Part shown: positions 51,450 to 60,529 of the stretch, one piece after another
Position numbering within the stretch: position 1 is the first letter of the stretch
Layout: each line of letters begins with the position of its first letter
Assembly: GCF_030283145.1 (NCBI RefSeq)
Contig: NZ_JASNWE010000002.1
Location: forward strand, 1,404,307 to 1,468,306
Source: Actinomadura xylanilytica
Lineage (GTDB): Bacteria; Actinomycetota; Actinomycetes; Streptosporangiales; Streptosporangiaceae
Reading direction: 5' to 3'
DNA: 64,000 nt
Program-made: the position numbers and the translations under genes
The notes under the pieces: model-generated
Databases searched by the model: none
What the model was told of the DNA's origin: nothing
The model's input: only the letters and a program-made list of their open reading frames with translations

Positions 51450-52748
51450 TCAGACGCCCGCCCGGCGGGACACGAGGGTCACGTACAGCGCCGACAGGCC
51501 GCAGAGCGCAGCCAGGCAGAGCAGCAGGGCGACCATCGGGACCAGGTGGTTCAGCGCGGTCAGCACGAGGGGCGTGAACATCCCCACGTAGATCAGCGCG
51601 TAGGCGACGGCGGTGAGGCCCGCCAGCTCGCCCGGCCTCGCGATGCGGGCCACCTCGCCCAGGCTGTAGGTCAGGATGAACCCGTATCCGGCGCCGAGCA
51701 GGATCGCCGCGACGGTGTTCAGCAGCGGCTGCCCCAGCGCGACCGTCAGCGCCGCCACCAGCATCCCGGCCGTGACGGACCCCAGCCCGGCCTGCGCGAC
51801 CAGCCGCGTGCGGCGGGCGTCCAGGCGCCGCGCCACGGGCTGCGCCGCCATCCCCGCGCCGAGCGTGATCGCCGTCATCAACCCCGTGTACGCGATCCGC
51901 AGGTGCCCAACGGGAGCCTCGACGGGGAGCACGGTGAACGCGGTGACGGGCGCGGCGAAGGCCCAGACCGCCACCGGTGCGATCCTCCGCCTGAACGCGG
52001 GATCCCGGACGCCCGTCCCCCGCCGCGGCCGATCCGGGACGCTCAGGACCGGGGCGGGTCCGCTGGGCGCGGTCATGGTCCCGGCGGCCGTGCGGGCGCC
52101 GCCGCCGTCGGGCACCGGCGCGCCGGCCGGGGGCGCGGACGGCCCGCCACCGGGGACGACGGCGGTCTCCGGCCGGATGGCCCGCGGCCGGGTCTCAGGG
52201 ACCCGGAACGCCAGCGGGACGCCCACCAGCATGATCAGCAGATGCGGCAGGTAGGCGGTGACCAGCGGGTTGGGCGCCCACTGCGCGATCAGCGCCGAGG
52301 TCAGCGGACCTGCGCCGAACCCCGCCGAGACGGCCAGGGCGGTGAGCCGGGTGCCCGACGCAGGAGAGAGTTCCTTCACCCACGCAGTACCGGACGCGAG
52401 CACGGCCCCAGTGACGATGCCCGCTAGGAAGCGCCCCGTGTAGAGCAGCCAAGGGGCGGTAGCGCCCGCCATGAGCACGAGGGTCACCAGGACGGAGACG
52501 GAGGCGAACGGGAGGGCCAGCCGCCGGCGTCCGTACCGGTCGGATGCCGGGCCGCCCAGCGCGAGACCCGGCACGAGGGCGACCGCGTAGATGCCGAACA
52601 TGGCCTGGGCACTCCCGCCGCCCAGATCGAGCCGTTCGGTGTAGAAGGCCAGGAGAGAGGCGAACTGGTTGGCGCCCCAGCCCACGCCGAACATCAGCAG
52701 CGCCACTGGGCGCCAGGCGGTGGACCGGGCTGGACGTATGTCTGGCAT
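51450..52748 (-). CDS. MFS transporter (DHA1-like)
   Basis: 432 aa from ATG 52748 (MPDIRPARSTAWRPVALLMFGVGWGANQFASLLAFY); the open frame continues upstream only as antisense to the LysR gene. About 12 hydrophobic helices with motif A 'GGPASDRYGRRRLALPF' in loop 2-3 and a long Pro/Gly-rich central loop (about residues 195-240). It is divergent from a LysR regulator with 111 bp between them. The substrate is unknown; sugars or drugs are both possible. Confidence 0.92.
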   Translation of the reverse strand: MPDIRPARSTAWRPVALLMFGVGWGANQFASLLAFYTERLDLGGGSAQAMFGIYAVALVPGLALGGPASDRYGRRRLALPFASVSVLVTLVLMAGATAPWLLYTGRFLAGIVTGAVLASGTAWVKELSPASGTRLTALAVSAGFGAGPLTSALIAQWAPNPLVTAYLPHLLIMLVGVPLAFRVPETRPRAIRPETAVVPGGGPSAPPAGAPVPDGGGARTAAGTMTAPSGPAPVLSVPDRPRRGTGVRDPAFRRRIAPVAVWAFAAPVTAFTVLPVEAPVGHLRIAYTGLMTAITLGAGMAAQPVARRLDARRTRLVAQAGLGSVTAGMLVAALTVALGQPLLNTVAAILLGAGYGFILTYSLGEVARIARPGELAGLTAVAYALIYVGMFTPLVLTALNHLVPMVALLLCLAALCGLSALYVTLVSRRAGV

Positions 52749-52859
52749 GGAGTCCTGTCTAGAAGGCGTCCGGCCAGGTCCGGGAGAGACTTCACGTTTC
52801 GTGAATCGAGGTGGCATCCGGGCACTGAGGGCGAATCGGGCGATAGGTACGGTTGGCGC

Positions 52860-53915
52860 ATGGAGCTCCGTCAACTGGCCTCGTTCCTCGCGGTCGTTGA
52901 GGAGGGCCAGTTCGCGAAGGCGGCGGCCCGGTTGTTCCTGTCGCCGCCGGCGGTGACGGCGCACGTCCGGCAGCTCGAACGGGAACTCGGCGTGGACCTC
53001 CTGGAACGCTTCCCGCTGCGGCTGACGGCGGCCGGTGAACGCCTCGTCCCGCACGCGCGCGAGGCGCTCAAGGCCGTCCGGGCCGCCACCGACTCCGCCG
53101 CCGATCCCGCCGCCGACCTGAAGGACGGTCCGAGGCCGCTGCTGCGGATCGGCGTGATGGGCCACGGGTCGGCCGAGCTGACCCCCGCGATCGTGCGCGC
53201 GTACCGGCGGGCCCGGCCCGAGACGCGGCTGGTCGTCGAGAGCCTCGACTTCACCGAGCACGTGTCGGCCCTCGTCCGGCACCGGGTGGACGTCGCGTTC
53301 GTGCGTCCCGCCCCGGGCGACGAGCGGGTCGAGGTGGACGTGCTGACGACCGAACCGCGCATCGTCGGCGTCTCGGCCGCGAGCGCGGTCGCCGAGGACG
53401 GCACCGCGCGGCTGGCCGACGTCCTCGACCTGCCGTACGTGAAAGTGCCCGGGTGCACGCCGCAGGTGTTCAAGGACTACCTGTACTTCGCCACCGCCCG
53501 CGGGGGTGAGCGCCCGCGCCGCGGCGTCGACCAGGCGCGCAACCCGCAGGAGGTGCTGCTCAGCATCGCGGCCGGACGCGGGGTGAGCTCGGCGCTGTGG
53601 TCGTTCGCCCGGTTCTACCCCTGGCCCGGGGTGCGGTACGTGACGATCGCGGACGCGCCGTGGGACGACAGTGTCCTGGCGACGCGCCGCGGCGACCCGC
53701 GGCCCGAGATCGCCGCGTTCCGGGCGCTGGCGGTGACGATGGCCCGCGAGCTCGGCCCCGTCCTGCTCCCGCCCCCGCCCGCGTCCCCGCCACCCGCCCC
53801 GCTCGAGCTGCCCGCGCCGTCGGGATCGGCCGCGCCGCCCGCGCCCGCCCGAGCCGCCGTTCCCAAGTCGTTCGCGGGGCATCGCGGCGGGTCGATAGCC
53901 TTGAGCCGTGAGTGA
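52860..53915 (+). CDS. LysR-family transcriptional regulator
   Basis: 351 aa from ATG 52860. N-terminal HTH: MELRQLASFLAVVEEGQFAKAAARLFLSPPAVTAHVRQLERELGVDLLER. The substrate-binding domain follows (about residues 95-290: 'LLRIGVMGHGSAELTPAIVRAYRRARPETRLVVES'). The C-terminal 60 residues are Pro/Ala-rich and unusual for LysR. It likely controls the divergent MFS gene. Its last 8 bp overlap the lysS start. Confidence 0.93.
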   Translation: MELRQLASFLAVVEEGQFAKAAARLFLSPPAVTAHVRQLERELGVDLLERFPLRLTAAGERLVPHAREALKAVRAATDSAADPAADLKDGPRPLLRIGVMGHGSAELTPAIVRAYRRARPETRLVVESLDFTEHVSALVRHRVDVAFVRPAPGDERVEVDVLTTEPRIVGVSAASAVAEDGTARLADVLDLPYVKVPGCTPQVFKDYLYFATARGGERPRRGVDQARNPQEVLLSIAAGRGVSSALWSFARFYPWPGVRYVTIADAPWDDSVLATRRGDPRPEIAAFRALAVTMARELGPVLLPPPPASPPPAPLELPAPSGSAAPPAPARAAVPKSFAGHRGGSIALSRE

Positions 53916-55398
53916 CGAGACCTACGACGACCTCCCGGAGCAGATGCGCGTGCGCCGGGAGAAGCTCGACCGGCTCCGAGAGAGCGGTATCGACCCCTAC
54001 CCGGTGACCTTCCCCCGCACCGCGGCCCTCGCCGCGATCCGGGAGAAACACCCGGACCTGGAGCCGGGCACCGAGACGGGCGACACGGTCGGCGTCACCG
54101 GTCGCGTCATGCTGATCCGCAACACCGGCAAGCTGTGCTTCGCCACGATCCGGGACGGCTCCGCCGAGATCCAGGTCATGCTGTCGCTGGCCAAGGTGGG
54201 TCAGGACGCGCTGGACGCCTGGAAGCGCGACGTCGACCTCGGCGACCACATCGGGGTGGAGGGCGAGGTCATCACCTCCCGCCGCGGCGAGCTGTCGATC
54301 ATGGCGGACCGGTACGCGATCACCTCCAAGTGCCTGCGCCCGCTGCCCGACAAGCACGCCGGCCTCACCGACCCCGAGGCCCGGGTCCGGCAGCGCTACG
54401 TCGATCTGATCGTCAACGACGAGGCGCGCCGGATGGCGCACGTCCGCAGCGCCACCGTGCGCGCGGTCCGCGACTTCTGGCACGAGGAGGGGTACCTGGA
54501 GGTCGAGACCCCGATGCTCCAGCCGATCCACGGCGGGGCGGCGGCGCGGCCGTTCAAGACCCACATCAACGCCTACGGCATGGACCTCTACCTGCGCATC
54601 GCGATCGAGCTGTACCTCAAGCGGCTCGTGGTCGGCGGCATCGAGAAGGTCTTCGAGATCAACCGGAACTTCCGGAACGAGGGCGCCGACTCCACGCACA
54701 ACCCCGAGTTCACGATGCTCGAGGCGTACGGCACCTACCTCGACTACAACGACATGGCCGACCTGACCCAGCGGATGTACCAGAAGGCGGTCGTCGCCGC
54801 GCTGGGCACCTCGGTGGTCGTGCACGACGGCCGGGAGATCGACCTCGGCCTCGCCGAGTGGCCGCGGATCACGCTGTACGGGTCGGTGTCGGAGGCGCTC
54901 GGCGAGGAGATCACCCCGCACACCTCGATCGAGGCCGTGCACAAGCTCGCCGAGGCCCGCGGGATCGAGCGGGACCCCGCCTGGGGGCAGGGCCGGCTCG
55001 TCCAGGAGGTCTTCGAGGAGCTGATCGAGCACACGCTCGTCCAGCCGACGTTCGTGATGGACTACCCGGTGGAGACCTCGCCGCTGACCCGGCAGCACCG
55101 CGACGAGCCGCTGCTGACCGAGAAGTGGGACCTCATCGGGTTCGGCACCGAGCTCGGCACCGCCTACTCCGAGCTGGTCGACCCGATCGAGCAGCGCCGC
55201 CGGCTGACCGAGCAGTCGCTGCTGGCGGCGGGCGGCGACCTCGAGGCCATGCAGCTCGACGAGGACTTCCTGCGGGCGCTGGAGTACGCGATGCCGCCGA
55301 CCGGCGGGATGGGCGCCGGCATCGACCGGATGATCATGGCCTTCACCGGCAAGAACATCCGCGAGACCATCCTGTTCCCGCTGGTCAAGCCGGAGTAG
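53908..55398 (+). CDS. lysS: Lysyl-tRNA synthetase, class II
   Basis: 496 aa from GTG 53908; TAGCCT about 6 bp upstream may be the -10 of a leaderless transcript. An N-terminal OB anticodon-binding domain ('VGVTGRVMLIRNTGKLCFATIRDGSAEIQVMLS') is followed by the class II core: motif 1 region 'VRDFWHEEGYLEVETPMLQPIHGGAAARPF', motif 2 'FEINRNFRNEGADSTHNPEFTMLEAY' and motif 3 'GMGAGIDRMIMAFTGKNIRETILFP'. It charges tRNA-Lys. In many actinobacteria lysS directly precedes lsr2-clpC; here about 7.8 kb of other genes intervene. Confidence 0.97.
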   Translation: MSDETYDDLPEQMRVRREKLDRLRESGIDPYPVTFPRTAALAAIREKHPDLEPGTETGDTVGVTGRVMLIRNTGKLCFATIRDGSAEIQVMLSLAKVGQDALDAWKRDVDLGDHIGVEGEVITSRRGELSIMADRYAITSKCLRPLPDKHAGLTDPEARVRQRYVDLIVNDEARRMAHVRSATVRAVRDFWHEEGYLEVETPMLQPIHGGAAARPFKTHINAYGMDLYLRIAIELYLKRLVVGGIEKVFEINRNFRNEGADSTHNPEFTMLEAYGTYLDYNDMADLTQRMYQKAVVAALGTSVVVHDGREIDLGLAEWPRITLYGSVSEALGEEITPHTSIEAVHKLAEARGIERDPAWGQGRLVQEVFEELIEHTLVQPTFVMDYPVETSPLTRQHRDEPLLTEKWDLIGFGTELGTAYSELVDPIEQRRRLTEQSLLAAGGDLEAMQLDEDFLRALEYAMPPTGGMGAGIDRMIMAFTGKNIRETILFPLVKPE

Positions 55399-55644
55399 CC
55401 GGCTCCCGCCCCGAGAGTCCGCCCCGTCCCACCGGGCCCGGCCGCCCATTCCGGGTGGCCGGGCCCGGGCGGTGGGCCCGGGCGGCGGGCGGGGTGGGCC
55501 GGACGGGCTCCGCGGCCCTCTGGCCGCCGTACACGGCCTCGGGGCGCCAGCGGGCACCCGGGATCAAGCCAGTGTTCCCTGGCGGCGTAACGGCCGGATG
55601 CGCCGCCGCGACGGCCGTCCAGAGCGCCCCCACGAGCCGGACGG

Positions 55645-56922
55645 CTACTGGCCGACGACCACGGGGAGAGCGGTCAGACCGCGTAGTACGAGATTGTCCC
55701 TGTACACGAGGTCGTCGTCCGGTGCGAGCGTCACCTCGCGCTCGAACAGCTTCTGTAGCGCGATCTGCCCCTCCAGGCGCGCCAGCGGTGCGCCCAGGCA
55801 GAAGTGGATCCCGTGGCCGAACGCCAGGTGGCGCGGCGCGTCCGAGCCGTACCGGGTGAGGTCGAGCCGATCGGGGTCGGCGAAAACGGACGGATCGCGG
55901 TTGGCGGCGCCGGTCAGCAGAAGGACCATCTCGCCCTGCCGCAGTGCCGTCCCGGCGATCTCGACGTCCTCCAGCACGGAGCGCAACGTGAGCTGGACAG
56001 GCGGGTCGTACCGGAGCAGCTCCTCCACCGCGTCCGGCACCTCCTCGGGGTGCGCGCGGAACCGCGCGAGCCCGCCCGGCGAGCGCAGCAGCGCGAGCGC
56101 GCCGTTGCCGATCAGGTTGACCGTCGTCTCGTGCCCGGCGACCAGCAGCAGCACGCAGGTCGCCAGCAACTCCTCCTCGGTCAGCGCGTCGCCCCCGTCG
56201 GAGACCGAGACCAGCGCGCTCAGCAGATCGGGCGGCTCACCCGGCGACGAATCGTCCGGCGACGGCTCACCCGGCGGCGGCTCTGCGCGGCGCCGCGCGA
56301 CCAGCTCGCGGAAGTACGCGGCGAACTCGGTGCGCGCCTCGTCCCGCCGGGCGATCTCGTCGGCGGGCATCAGGAAGTCGGGGTCGAGGCCGCGGGCGAG
56401 CGCGTCCGACCAGCCCTTGAACAGGTCGCGGTCCTCGGGCGGGACGCCGAGCAGCTCGCTGACGAGGATCACCGGCAGCGGGTACGCCAGCGCGCCGATC
56501 AGGTCGGTCTCGCCGGAGATCCCGGCCAGCAGCCCGTCCACCAGCTCTTCGATCCGGGGCCGCAGCCGCCGCACCAGCCGCGCGGTGAACGCCTTGCTCA
56601 CCAGGCGCCGCAACCGGGTGTGGTCGGGCGGGTCGAGGGTGAGGAACGACCGGTTCCGCCCCACCTGCCCGCGCCAGACGCCGCCGCTCTCGGGCCGGTG
56701 CCCGAACCGCGGATCGCGCAGCACCCGCTCGCACAGCCCGTGCGAGGTGGTCACCCACAGCCCGGCCGGGGTCCGGCACAGCGGACCGCCGGCGGCGAGC
56801 CGCCGGTACTGGGCGTACGGATCGGCGTGGAAGGCCGGGGCGAACGGGTCGAAGCCGAGGACCGAGGCGGCGTCCACCGCCGGCCCGCCCGCCTTGACCA
56901 CGTTCCCCATGAGTCCAGTCAT
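55645..56922 (-). CDS. Cytochrome P450
   Basis: 425 aa from ATG 56922 (ATG 56910 possible). Landmarks: 'PPDHTRLRRLVSKAFTARLVRRL', I-helix 'LLVAGHETTVNLIGN', ExxR in 'VEELLRYDPPV', 'GAANRDPSVFADPDRLDLTR' and the heme loop AFGHGIHFCLGAPLARLE with Cys375. A Pro/Ser/Gly acidic insert (PPPGEPSPDDSSPGEPP) before helix H is unusual. Only about 45% alike by eye to the P450 at 37497 in shared motifs, so it is not a recent copy. No redox partner is nearby; 246 bp separate it from lysS. Confidence 0.95.
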   Translation of the reverse strand: MTGLMGNVVKAGGPAVDAASVLGFDPFAPAFHADPYAQYRRLAAGGPLCRTPAGLWVTTSHGLCERVLRDPRFGHRPESGGVWRGQVGRNRSFLTLDPPDHTRLRRLVSKAFTARLVRRLRPRIEELVDGLLAGISGETDLIGALAYPLPVILVSELLGVPPEDRDLFKGWSDALARGLDPDFLMPADEIARRDEARTEFAAYFRELVARRRAEPPPGEPSPDDSSPGEPPDLLSALVSVSDGGDALTEEELLATCVLLLVAGHETTVNLIGNGALALLRSPGGLARFRAHPEEVPDAVEELLRYDPPVQLTLRSVLEDVEIAGTALRQGEMVLLLTGAANRDPSVFADPDRLDLTRYGSDAPRHLAFGHGIHFCLGAPLARLEGQIALQKLFEREVTLAPDDDLVYRDNLVLRGLTALPVVVGQ

Positions 56923-57005
56923 CCGGATCTCGGACGCGCTGTCAATAGCGTCGCCCCGGCTCGCCCCGCTCCGAGCGGTCCGGGGCGGTCCGGGGCGGTC
57001 CGGGG

Positions 57006-58031
57006 TCAGGCCGACTCGCGGATGAGCAGCTCCGGGGTCAGGACGATCTGCCGGTGCCGGTGCGAGCGGCCCTCCGCCAGTTCGGCCAGCGCCAGCTCGG
57101 CCGCCTCCCAGCCGAGCTCGCGGCGCGGCTGGCGGACCGTGGTCAGCGGCACCGCGGCGCTGGCGGCCAGCTCGATGTCGTCGTAGCCGATCACCGCCAT
57201 GTCCTCGGGCACCCGCACTCCGAGCCGGGTCAGCTCGTTGATCAGGCCGATCGCCAGCAGGTCGTTGGCGCAGAACACCCCGGACGGCACCGGCGAGCCC
57301 TTGAGCAGCCGCTGCGCCGCCGCCTGCCCCTCGGTGGGCGACAGCGCCTCCTGGACGAGCGTCAGCGGCGGCTCCAGCCCCGCCTCGGTGATGACCCGCG
57401 CCGCCCCGTCGCGCCGTTCGACGCAGGGCTGCGGCTCGGGGACGCCGGTCACGAACGCGATGCGCTCGTGCCCGAGGCCGAGCAGGTGCGCGGCGGCGAT
57501 CTCGCCGCCGGCGACGTGGTCGACCTGAGCCGAGCAGACGTCCGGCCCGGCGTGGTCGATCAGCACCACGGTCATCCCGGCCGAACGCAGCCGGGTGATG
57601 CCGGCCGGGCCGAGGCCTACCGGGATGACCAGCACCCCCGCGGCGCGCTGCTCCTCCAGCAGGTCGAGCGAGCGCCGCTCCTTCTCGGCGGAGTGGTCGC
57701 TGGTGAGCCAGATGGCGTCGTGGCCCGCCTCGTTGAGGGCCATCTCGGCCCCGCGCGCCACATCGGTGGCGTAGGGGTTGGCGAGGTCCTCGACGAGGAC
57801 GCCGAACGCCCGCCCGCGCGCCTTCCTGCGCGGCTCGGGCTCGGTGTCGTCGGGACCCTGGCGGAGCCGGCGGGCCGACTCGTTGCGGACGAATCCGAGC
57901 TCCTCGATCGCCGCGCGCACGCGGTCACGGGTGGCTTCGGCCACGAGGTCTGGCCGGTTTAGGACATTCGAAACCGTCCCAACTGAGACTCCGGCACGCC
58001 TGGCTACCTCGCGAATACTGCTCTGTGGCAA
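57006..58031 (-). CDS. LacI-family transcriptional regulator
   Basis: 341 aa from TTG 58031, behind GAGGAGTGAG; longer open frame lacks conserved sequence. The LacI HTH reads SSIREVARRAGVSVGTVSNVLNRPDLVAEATRDRVRAAIEELGFVRNESARRLRQ, followed by the periplasmic-binding-protein-like sugar domain (about residues 65-341: 'GVLVEDLANPYATDVARGAEMALNEAGHDAIWLTSDHSAEKE', 'AVIGYDDIELAASAAVPLTTVRQPRRELG'). A TGAAACGATTCA LacI-type operator lies 167 bp upstream. The regulated sugar pathway is not in the window. Confidence 0.94.
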   Translation of the reverse strand: MPQSSIREVARRAGVSVGTVSNVLNRPDLVAEATRDRVRAAIEELGFVRNESARRLRQGPDDTEPEPRRKARGRAFGVLVEDLANPYATDVARGAEMALNEAGHDAIWLTSDHSAEKERRSLDLLEEQRAAGVLVIPVGLGPAGITRLRSAGMTVVLIDHAGPDVCSAQVDHVAGGEIAAAHLLGLGHERIAFVTGVPEPQPCVERRDGAARVITEAGLEPPLTLVQEALSPTEGQAAAQRLLKGSPVPSGVFCANDLLAIGLINELTRLGVRVPEDMAVIGYDDIELAASAAVPLTTVRQPRRELGWEAAELALAELAEGRSHRHRQIVLTPELLIRESA

Positions 58032-58586
58032 CTCACTCCTCGTCGACCCCGGATCTGTTTTCGCAGGTTGTCGAGTTTTCCATGACAAGCCCCGGAACAG
58101 CTGGTCACGACCGGTCGCCATACGAGCGCAGATAGTACTTAACCAGCGCTTGACGGGCCGGATCCGGCCGCCTAGCGTTCCGAGCCGAAGCGTAGCTTGA
58201 AACGATTCACGATCTTCGTCCGAGACGAGACCGGCGAATCGCACGAGAAGGGACGGGAGTAGATGGCTGGCGGTCGTGACCCGTCCCGGACAAAGACGCA
58301 CCCCTCCCCGGCGTGCCCGGCCGCGGTGTCGCGGCCGAGCCTGTCGCACCCGGGGGTGCGTCCGTGTTCGGTTGGCCAACGACTGAATCGTCACCCGGAG
58401 TTCCTCCAGGGGACCCCGCAATCGGCCTTTCGGCCAACTCCGGCCAAGCACGCGCGACGGCAAAGGAACCCGATGATCTAAGTCCGGCAGTCCGGACCCG
58501 GCAACCCAACGCGTACAGATCTACCCGTGCCTGTGCAGCGGACGGCTGCATCCCCGCGGTCATCACCACGGACGAGGGAGGACGGA
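58032..58586. other. Intergenic region between divergent lacI and small HTH gene
   Basis: 555 bases with no gene I can support. It contains a + strand promoter and LacI-type operator (58150-58209, separate entry) and, on the lacI strand, a TACTAT -10-like hexamer near 58133. A 72-codon frame at 58263-58481 has a GGGACGGGAG before its ATG but no recognisable protein character. Confidence 0.5.
58150..58209 (+). promoter_or_regulatory. Sigma-70-type promoter followed by a LacI-family operator
   Basis: TTGACG (58150-58155), a 17-bp spacer and TAGCGT (58173-58178) make a good housekeeping promoter on the + strand. TGAAACGATTCA (58198-58209), with the central CG and TGAA/TTCA arms of LacI-family operators, lies about 13-24 bp after the expected transcription start, where bound repressor would block elongation or initiation. 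The adjacent LacI protein is the obvious ligand. Confidence 0.72.
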
Positions 58587-58817
58587 GTGGAACAGGCCAT
58601 ACTCACACGTCGCGGCACCGACGATCCGCGTCTGAACGAGGAGGAGATCCGGCTTCTCGCCCAGATCGCCAGCGGTGTCACGGCCGATGTGGCCGCGCGC
58701 AAGCTCGAACTGAGCGCACGCACCTTGAGACGCCGGCTGCGGACGATCTGCGACCGGCTCGACGTCAACACCCCTATCGAGGCCGTGGTGTGGGCGGCCC
58801 GAAGGCAGCTCATCTAA
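58587..58817 (+). CDS. Small LuxR-type helix-turn-helix protein
   Basis: 76 aa from GTG 58587 with SD GAGGGAGGACGGA. The sequence is almost entirely a LuxR/GerE-like HTH: LNEEEIRLLAQIASGVTADVAARKLELSARTLRRRLRTICDRLDVNTPIEAVVWAARRQLI. There is no receiver or ligand domain, so it may bind DNA constitutively or interact with a partner protein. Its transcript could begin at the promoter at 58150 and so be under LacI control. Confidence 0.87.
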   Translation: MEQAILTRRGTDDPRLNEEEIRLLAQIASGVTADVAARKLELSARTLRRRLRTICDRLDVNTPIEAVVWAARRQLI

Positions 58818-59080
58818 CCGGCACGATCGGCGCCCGCCCGGGGGAACGGCGGGCGTCTCCAGGCAGACCGGCGGCCGAAGAACACGACGAATTCCGTCCG
58901 ACCCCGCAGCGGCGACGTCGACGTCCTGACAGGTAGGTCCCTGTAGGAGGCGTCGCCGCGGACGTGATTCGTCCCCCGAGCCCGCCCGTACCGCCCGGAC
59001 GGGGCCGCGGGTTCGCGGCACGGCTTCGCGGCACGGTGCTCGCTCGATCGTCTCGTCAGTCGCGCGGGTGCGGGTGCGGG

Positions 59081-60091
59081 TCAGGCGACCCGGACGCCGC
59101 CGGCGAACGGCCGGCCGCCCATCGGGGCGATCTTGACGACGTCACCGGTCTGCGGGGCGTGCAGCATCTTCCCGTCGCCGACGTACATCCCCATGTGGTG
59201 CAGGTCGCCGTAGAAGAAGACCAGGTCGCCGGGCTGGAGCTGGCTCCGGGAGATGCGCGTGCCCGCGTTCCACTGGCTGCCGGTGTAGTGCGGCAGGCTG
59301 ATGCCGACCTGCTTGTAGGCCCACATGGTGAGGCCGGAGCAGTCGAAGGTGGTGGGGCCGGAGGCGCCCCAGACGTACGGGCGGCCGATCTTGCCCATCG
59401 CCAGGCGGAGTGCCTGGGCGGCCTTGCCGGAGCCGATCACGGGGAGCTTGGCGAGCTGGGTCGGGTCCTTCTTGACCAGCTTGCCGCGGACCTTCTCGTA
59501 GGTCTCGGTGACCTTCTTGCGCTGCGCTTCGAGTTGCCCGCGCAGCTGCGACACCTGCCGGGCGCGCTCCTCGGCGGCCTTGCGCGCGCGCTGGGCGGCC
59601 TGCATGGCCTGCATCAGGCCCTGCACCTTGGTGCCGTCCTGGGTGGCGAAGTAGCTCAGGGTGGCGGACTGGTCGAGTAGGGCCTGCGGGTCCTGGGATG
59701 CGACGAACGAGGCGGTGGGGTCGGTGCCGCCCTGCATGTAACTGGTGGCGGCCAGGCTGCCGACCTTGTCACGGATGCCCTTGAGCGACTGCTCCTGGCG
59801 CTTGGCGTTGTCGGTGGCGACCTTCGCGGCCCGCTGCGACTGCTGGAGCTTGACCTTCAGGCCGTTGTACTGCTCGGTGAGCTGCTCGAGCTGGTCGGCG
59901 AGCTTGGTCGCCTGCGCCTGGAGCTCCTTGGTTGACGGCTCGGGGTCGGCGTGCGCGGCGACCGCCGGTGGAGCGAGGGAAAGGGCGAGGAACACGCCGG
60001 CCGCGGTGGCGGTCCTGGCGCGGAATCGAGCGGCCCGGCCCGCACGCGAGCGTGCGGAACCCGAAAAGAAAGCAGGGCGCGATGACTCCAC
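59081..60091 (-). CDS. Secreted NlpC/P60 peptidoglycan endopeptidase with coiled-coil domain (RipA-like)
   Basis: 336 aa from GTG 60091. A signal peptide (RARTATAAGVFLALSLAPPAVAAHA) precedes a long coiled coil (about residues 50-225: 'KELQAQATKLADQLEQLTEQYNGLKVKLQQ'...). The C-terminal C40 domain has the triad: Cys in TTFDCSGLTMWAY, His in 'LHHMGMYVGDG' and a third polar residue in 'KMLHAPQTGDVV'. It cleaves peptide stems of peptidoglycan, and the coiled coil probably keeps it inactive until cell separation. A c-di-AMP riboswitch lies in its 5' leader. Confidence 0.95.
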   Translation of the reverse strand: MESSRPAFFSGSARSRAGRAARFRARTATAAGVFLALSLAPPAVAAHADPEPSTKELQAQATKLADQLEQLTEQYNGLKVKLQQSQRAAKVATDNAKRQEQSLKGIRDKVGSLAATSYMQGGTDPTASFVASQDPQALLDQSATLSYFATQDGTKVQGLMQAMQAAQRARKAAEERARQVSQLRGQLEAQRKKVTETYEKVRGKLVKKDPTQLAKLPVIGSGKAAQALRLAMGKIGRPYVWGASGPTTFDCSGLTMWAYKQVGISLPHYTGSQWNAGTRISRSQLQPGDLVFFYGDLHHMGMYVGDGKMLHAPQTGDVVKIAPMGGRPFAGGVRVA

Positions 60092-60104
60092 GAATTCTCC
60101 CTCC

Positions 60105-60290
60105 TCGCCCGCCTACCGAGTTAGCTGACGGGTTCGGGCCGGAGCAGCCCTTCCGCGACCCGGGCGGGAAGCGGATTCACCCCAGTCGGCGCCGGTCACG
60201 GGGGAGGTGTCCCCCGAACCGTCCGAAGTGGGTTCCCGGCTCCTCGGGGCGCTGGGAACGGCCCGCGGACTCGGCGGTTCGGCCGCCGCG
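60105..60290 (-). ncRNA. ydaO/yuaA-type (c-di-AMP) riboswitch upstream of the NlpC/P60 gene
   Basis: On the - strand the leader contains the conserved blocks of this class in order: a GCCGAACCGCC-type start (about 60284), GGTTCGGGGGACACC (about 60213), GGGGTGAATCCGC (about 60183), and GAACCCGTCAGCTAACTCG followed by GTAGGCG (60111-60137). The RNA ends about 15 nt before the SD/GTG. Such riboswitches turn off cell-wall hydrolase genes when c-di-AMP rises. Exact ends are approximate. Confidence 0.85.
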
Positions 60291-60529
60291 CAGCGGTGGC
60301 CGATGTCAGCGCAGGACACTAACGGAGTCGGCAATGGATGCCAACCAGAACCCGTGAAATCCCAGGTGAGGGCCGCCGGTTCGGGGCGCGGTGCCCGGTT
60401 CTGTCCGGGGTGAGATGTGTTCTCCGTCACCTTTTCTGATGGACGGTCCGGCGGTGACGTGCCCGTCACCAAGCGTAGGAGCGTGCCGACAACTGCCAAA
60501 GGGGCGGTGTTCGATAGTCTCGCCTGTTT

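Noticed and set aside
51450..53882. An 810-codon frame joining the MFS gene with upstream sequence
   Set aside because: The N-terminal 378 codons are antisense to the LysR gene and low-complexity; the transporter starts at ATG 52748.
37497..56922. A biosynthetic gene cluster suggested by two P450s, MFS pumps and an oxidoreductase
   Set aside because: No synthase, NRPS, PKS, terpene cyclase or RiPP core lies near; the genes are scattered among housekeeping loci.
57006..58463. A 485-codon form of the LacI regulator
   Set aside because: The extra 144 residues lack conservation and run through the promoter region; TTG 58031 has a good SD directly before the HTH.
58263..58481. A 72-codon ORF between lacI and the HTH gene
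   Set aside because: Composition is Pro/Arg/Ser-rich without any domain and its only support is a purine stretch too close to the ATG.
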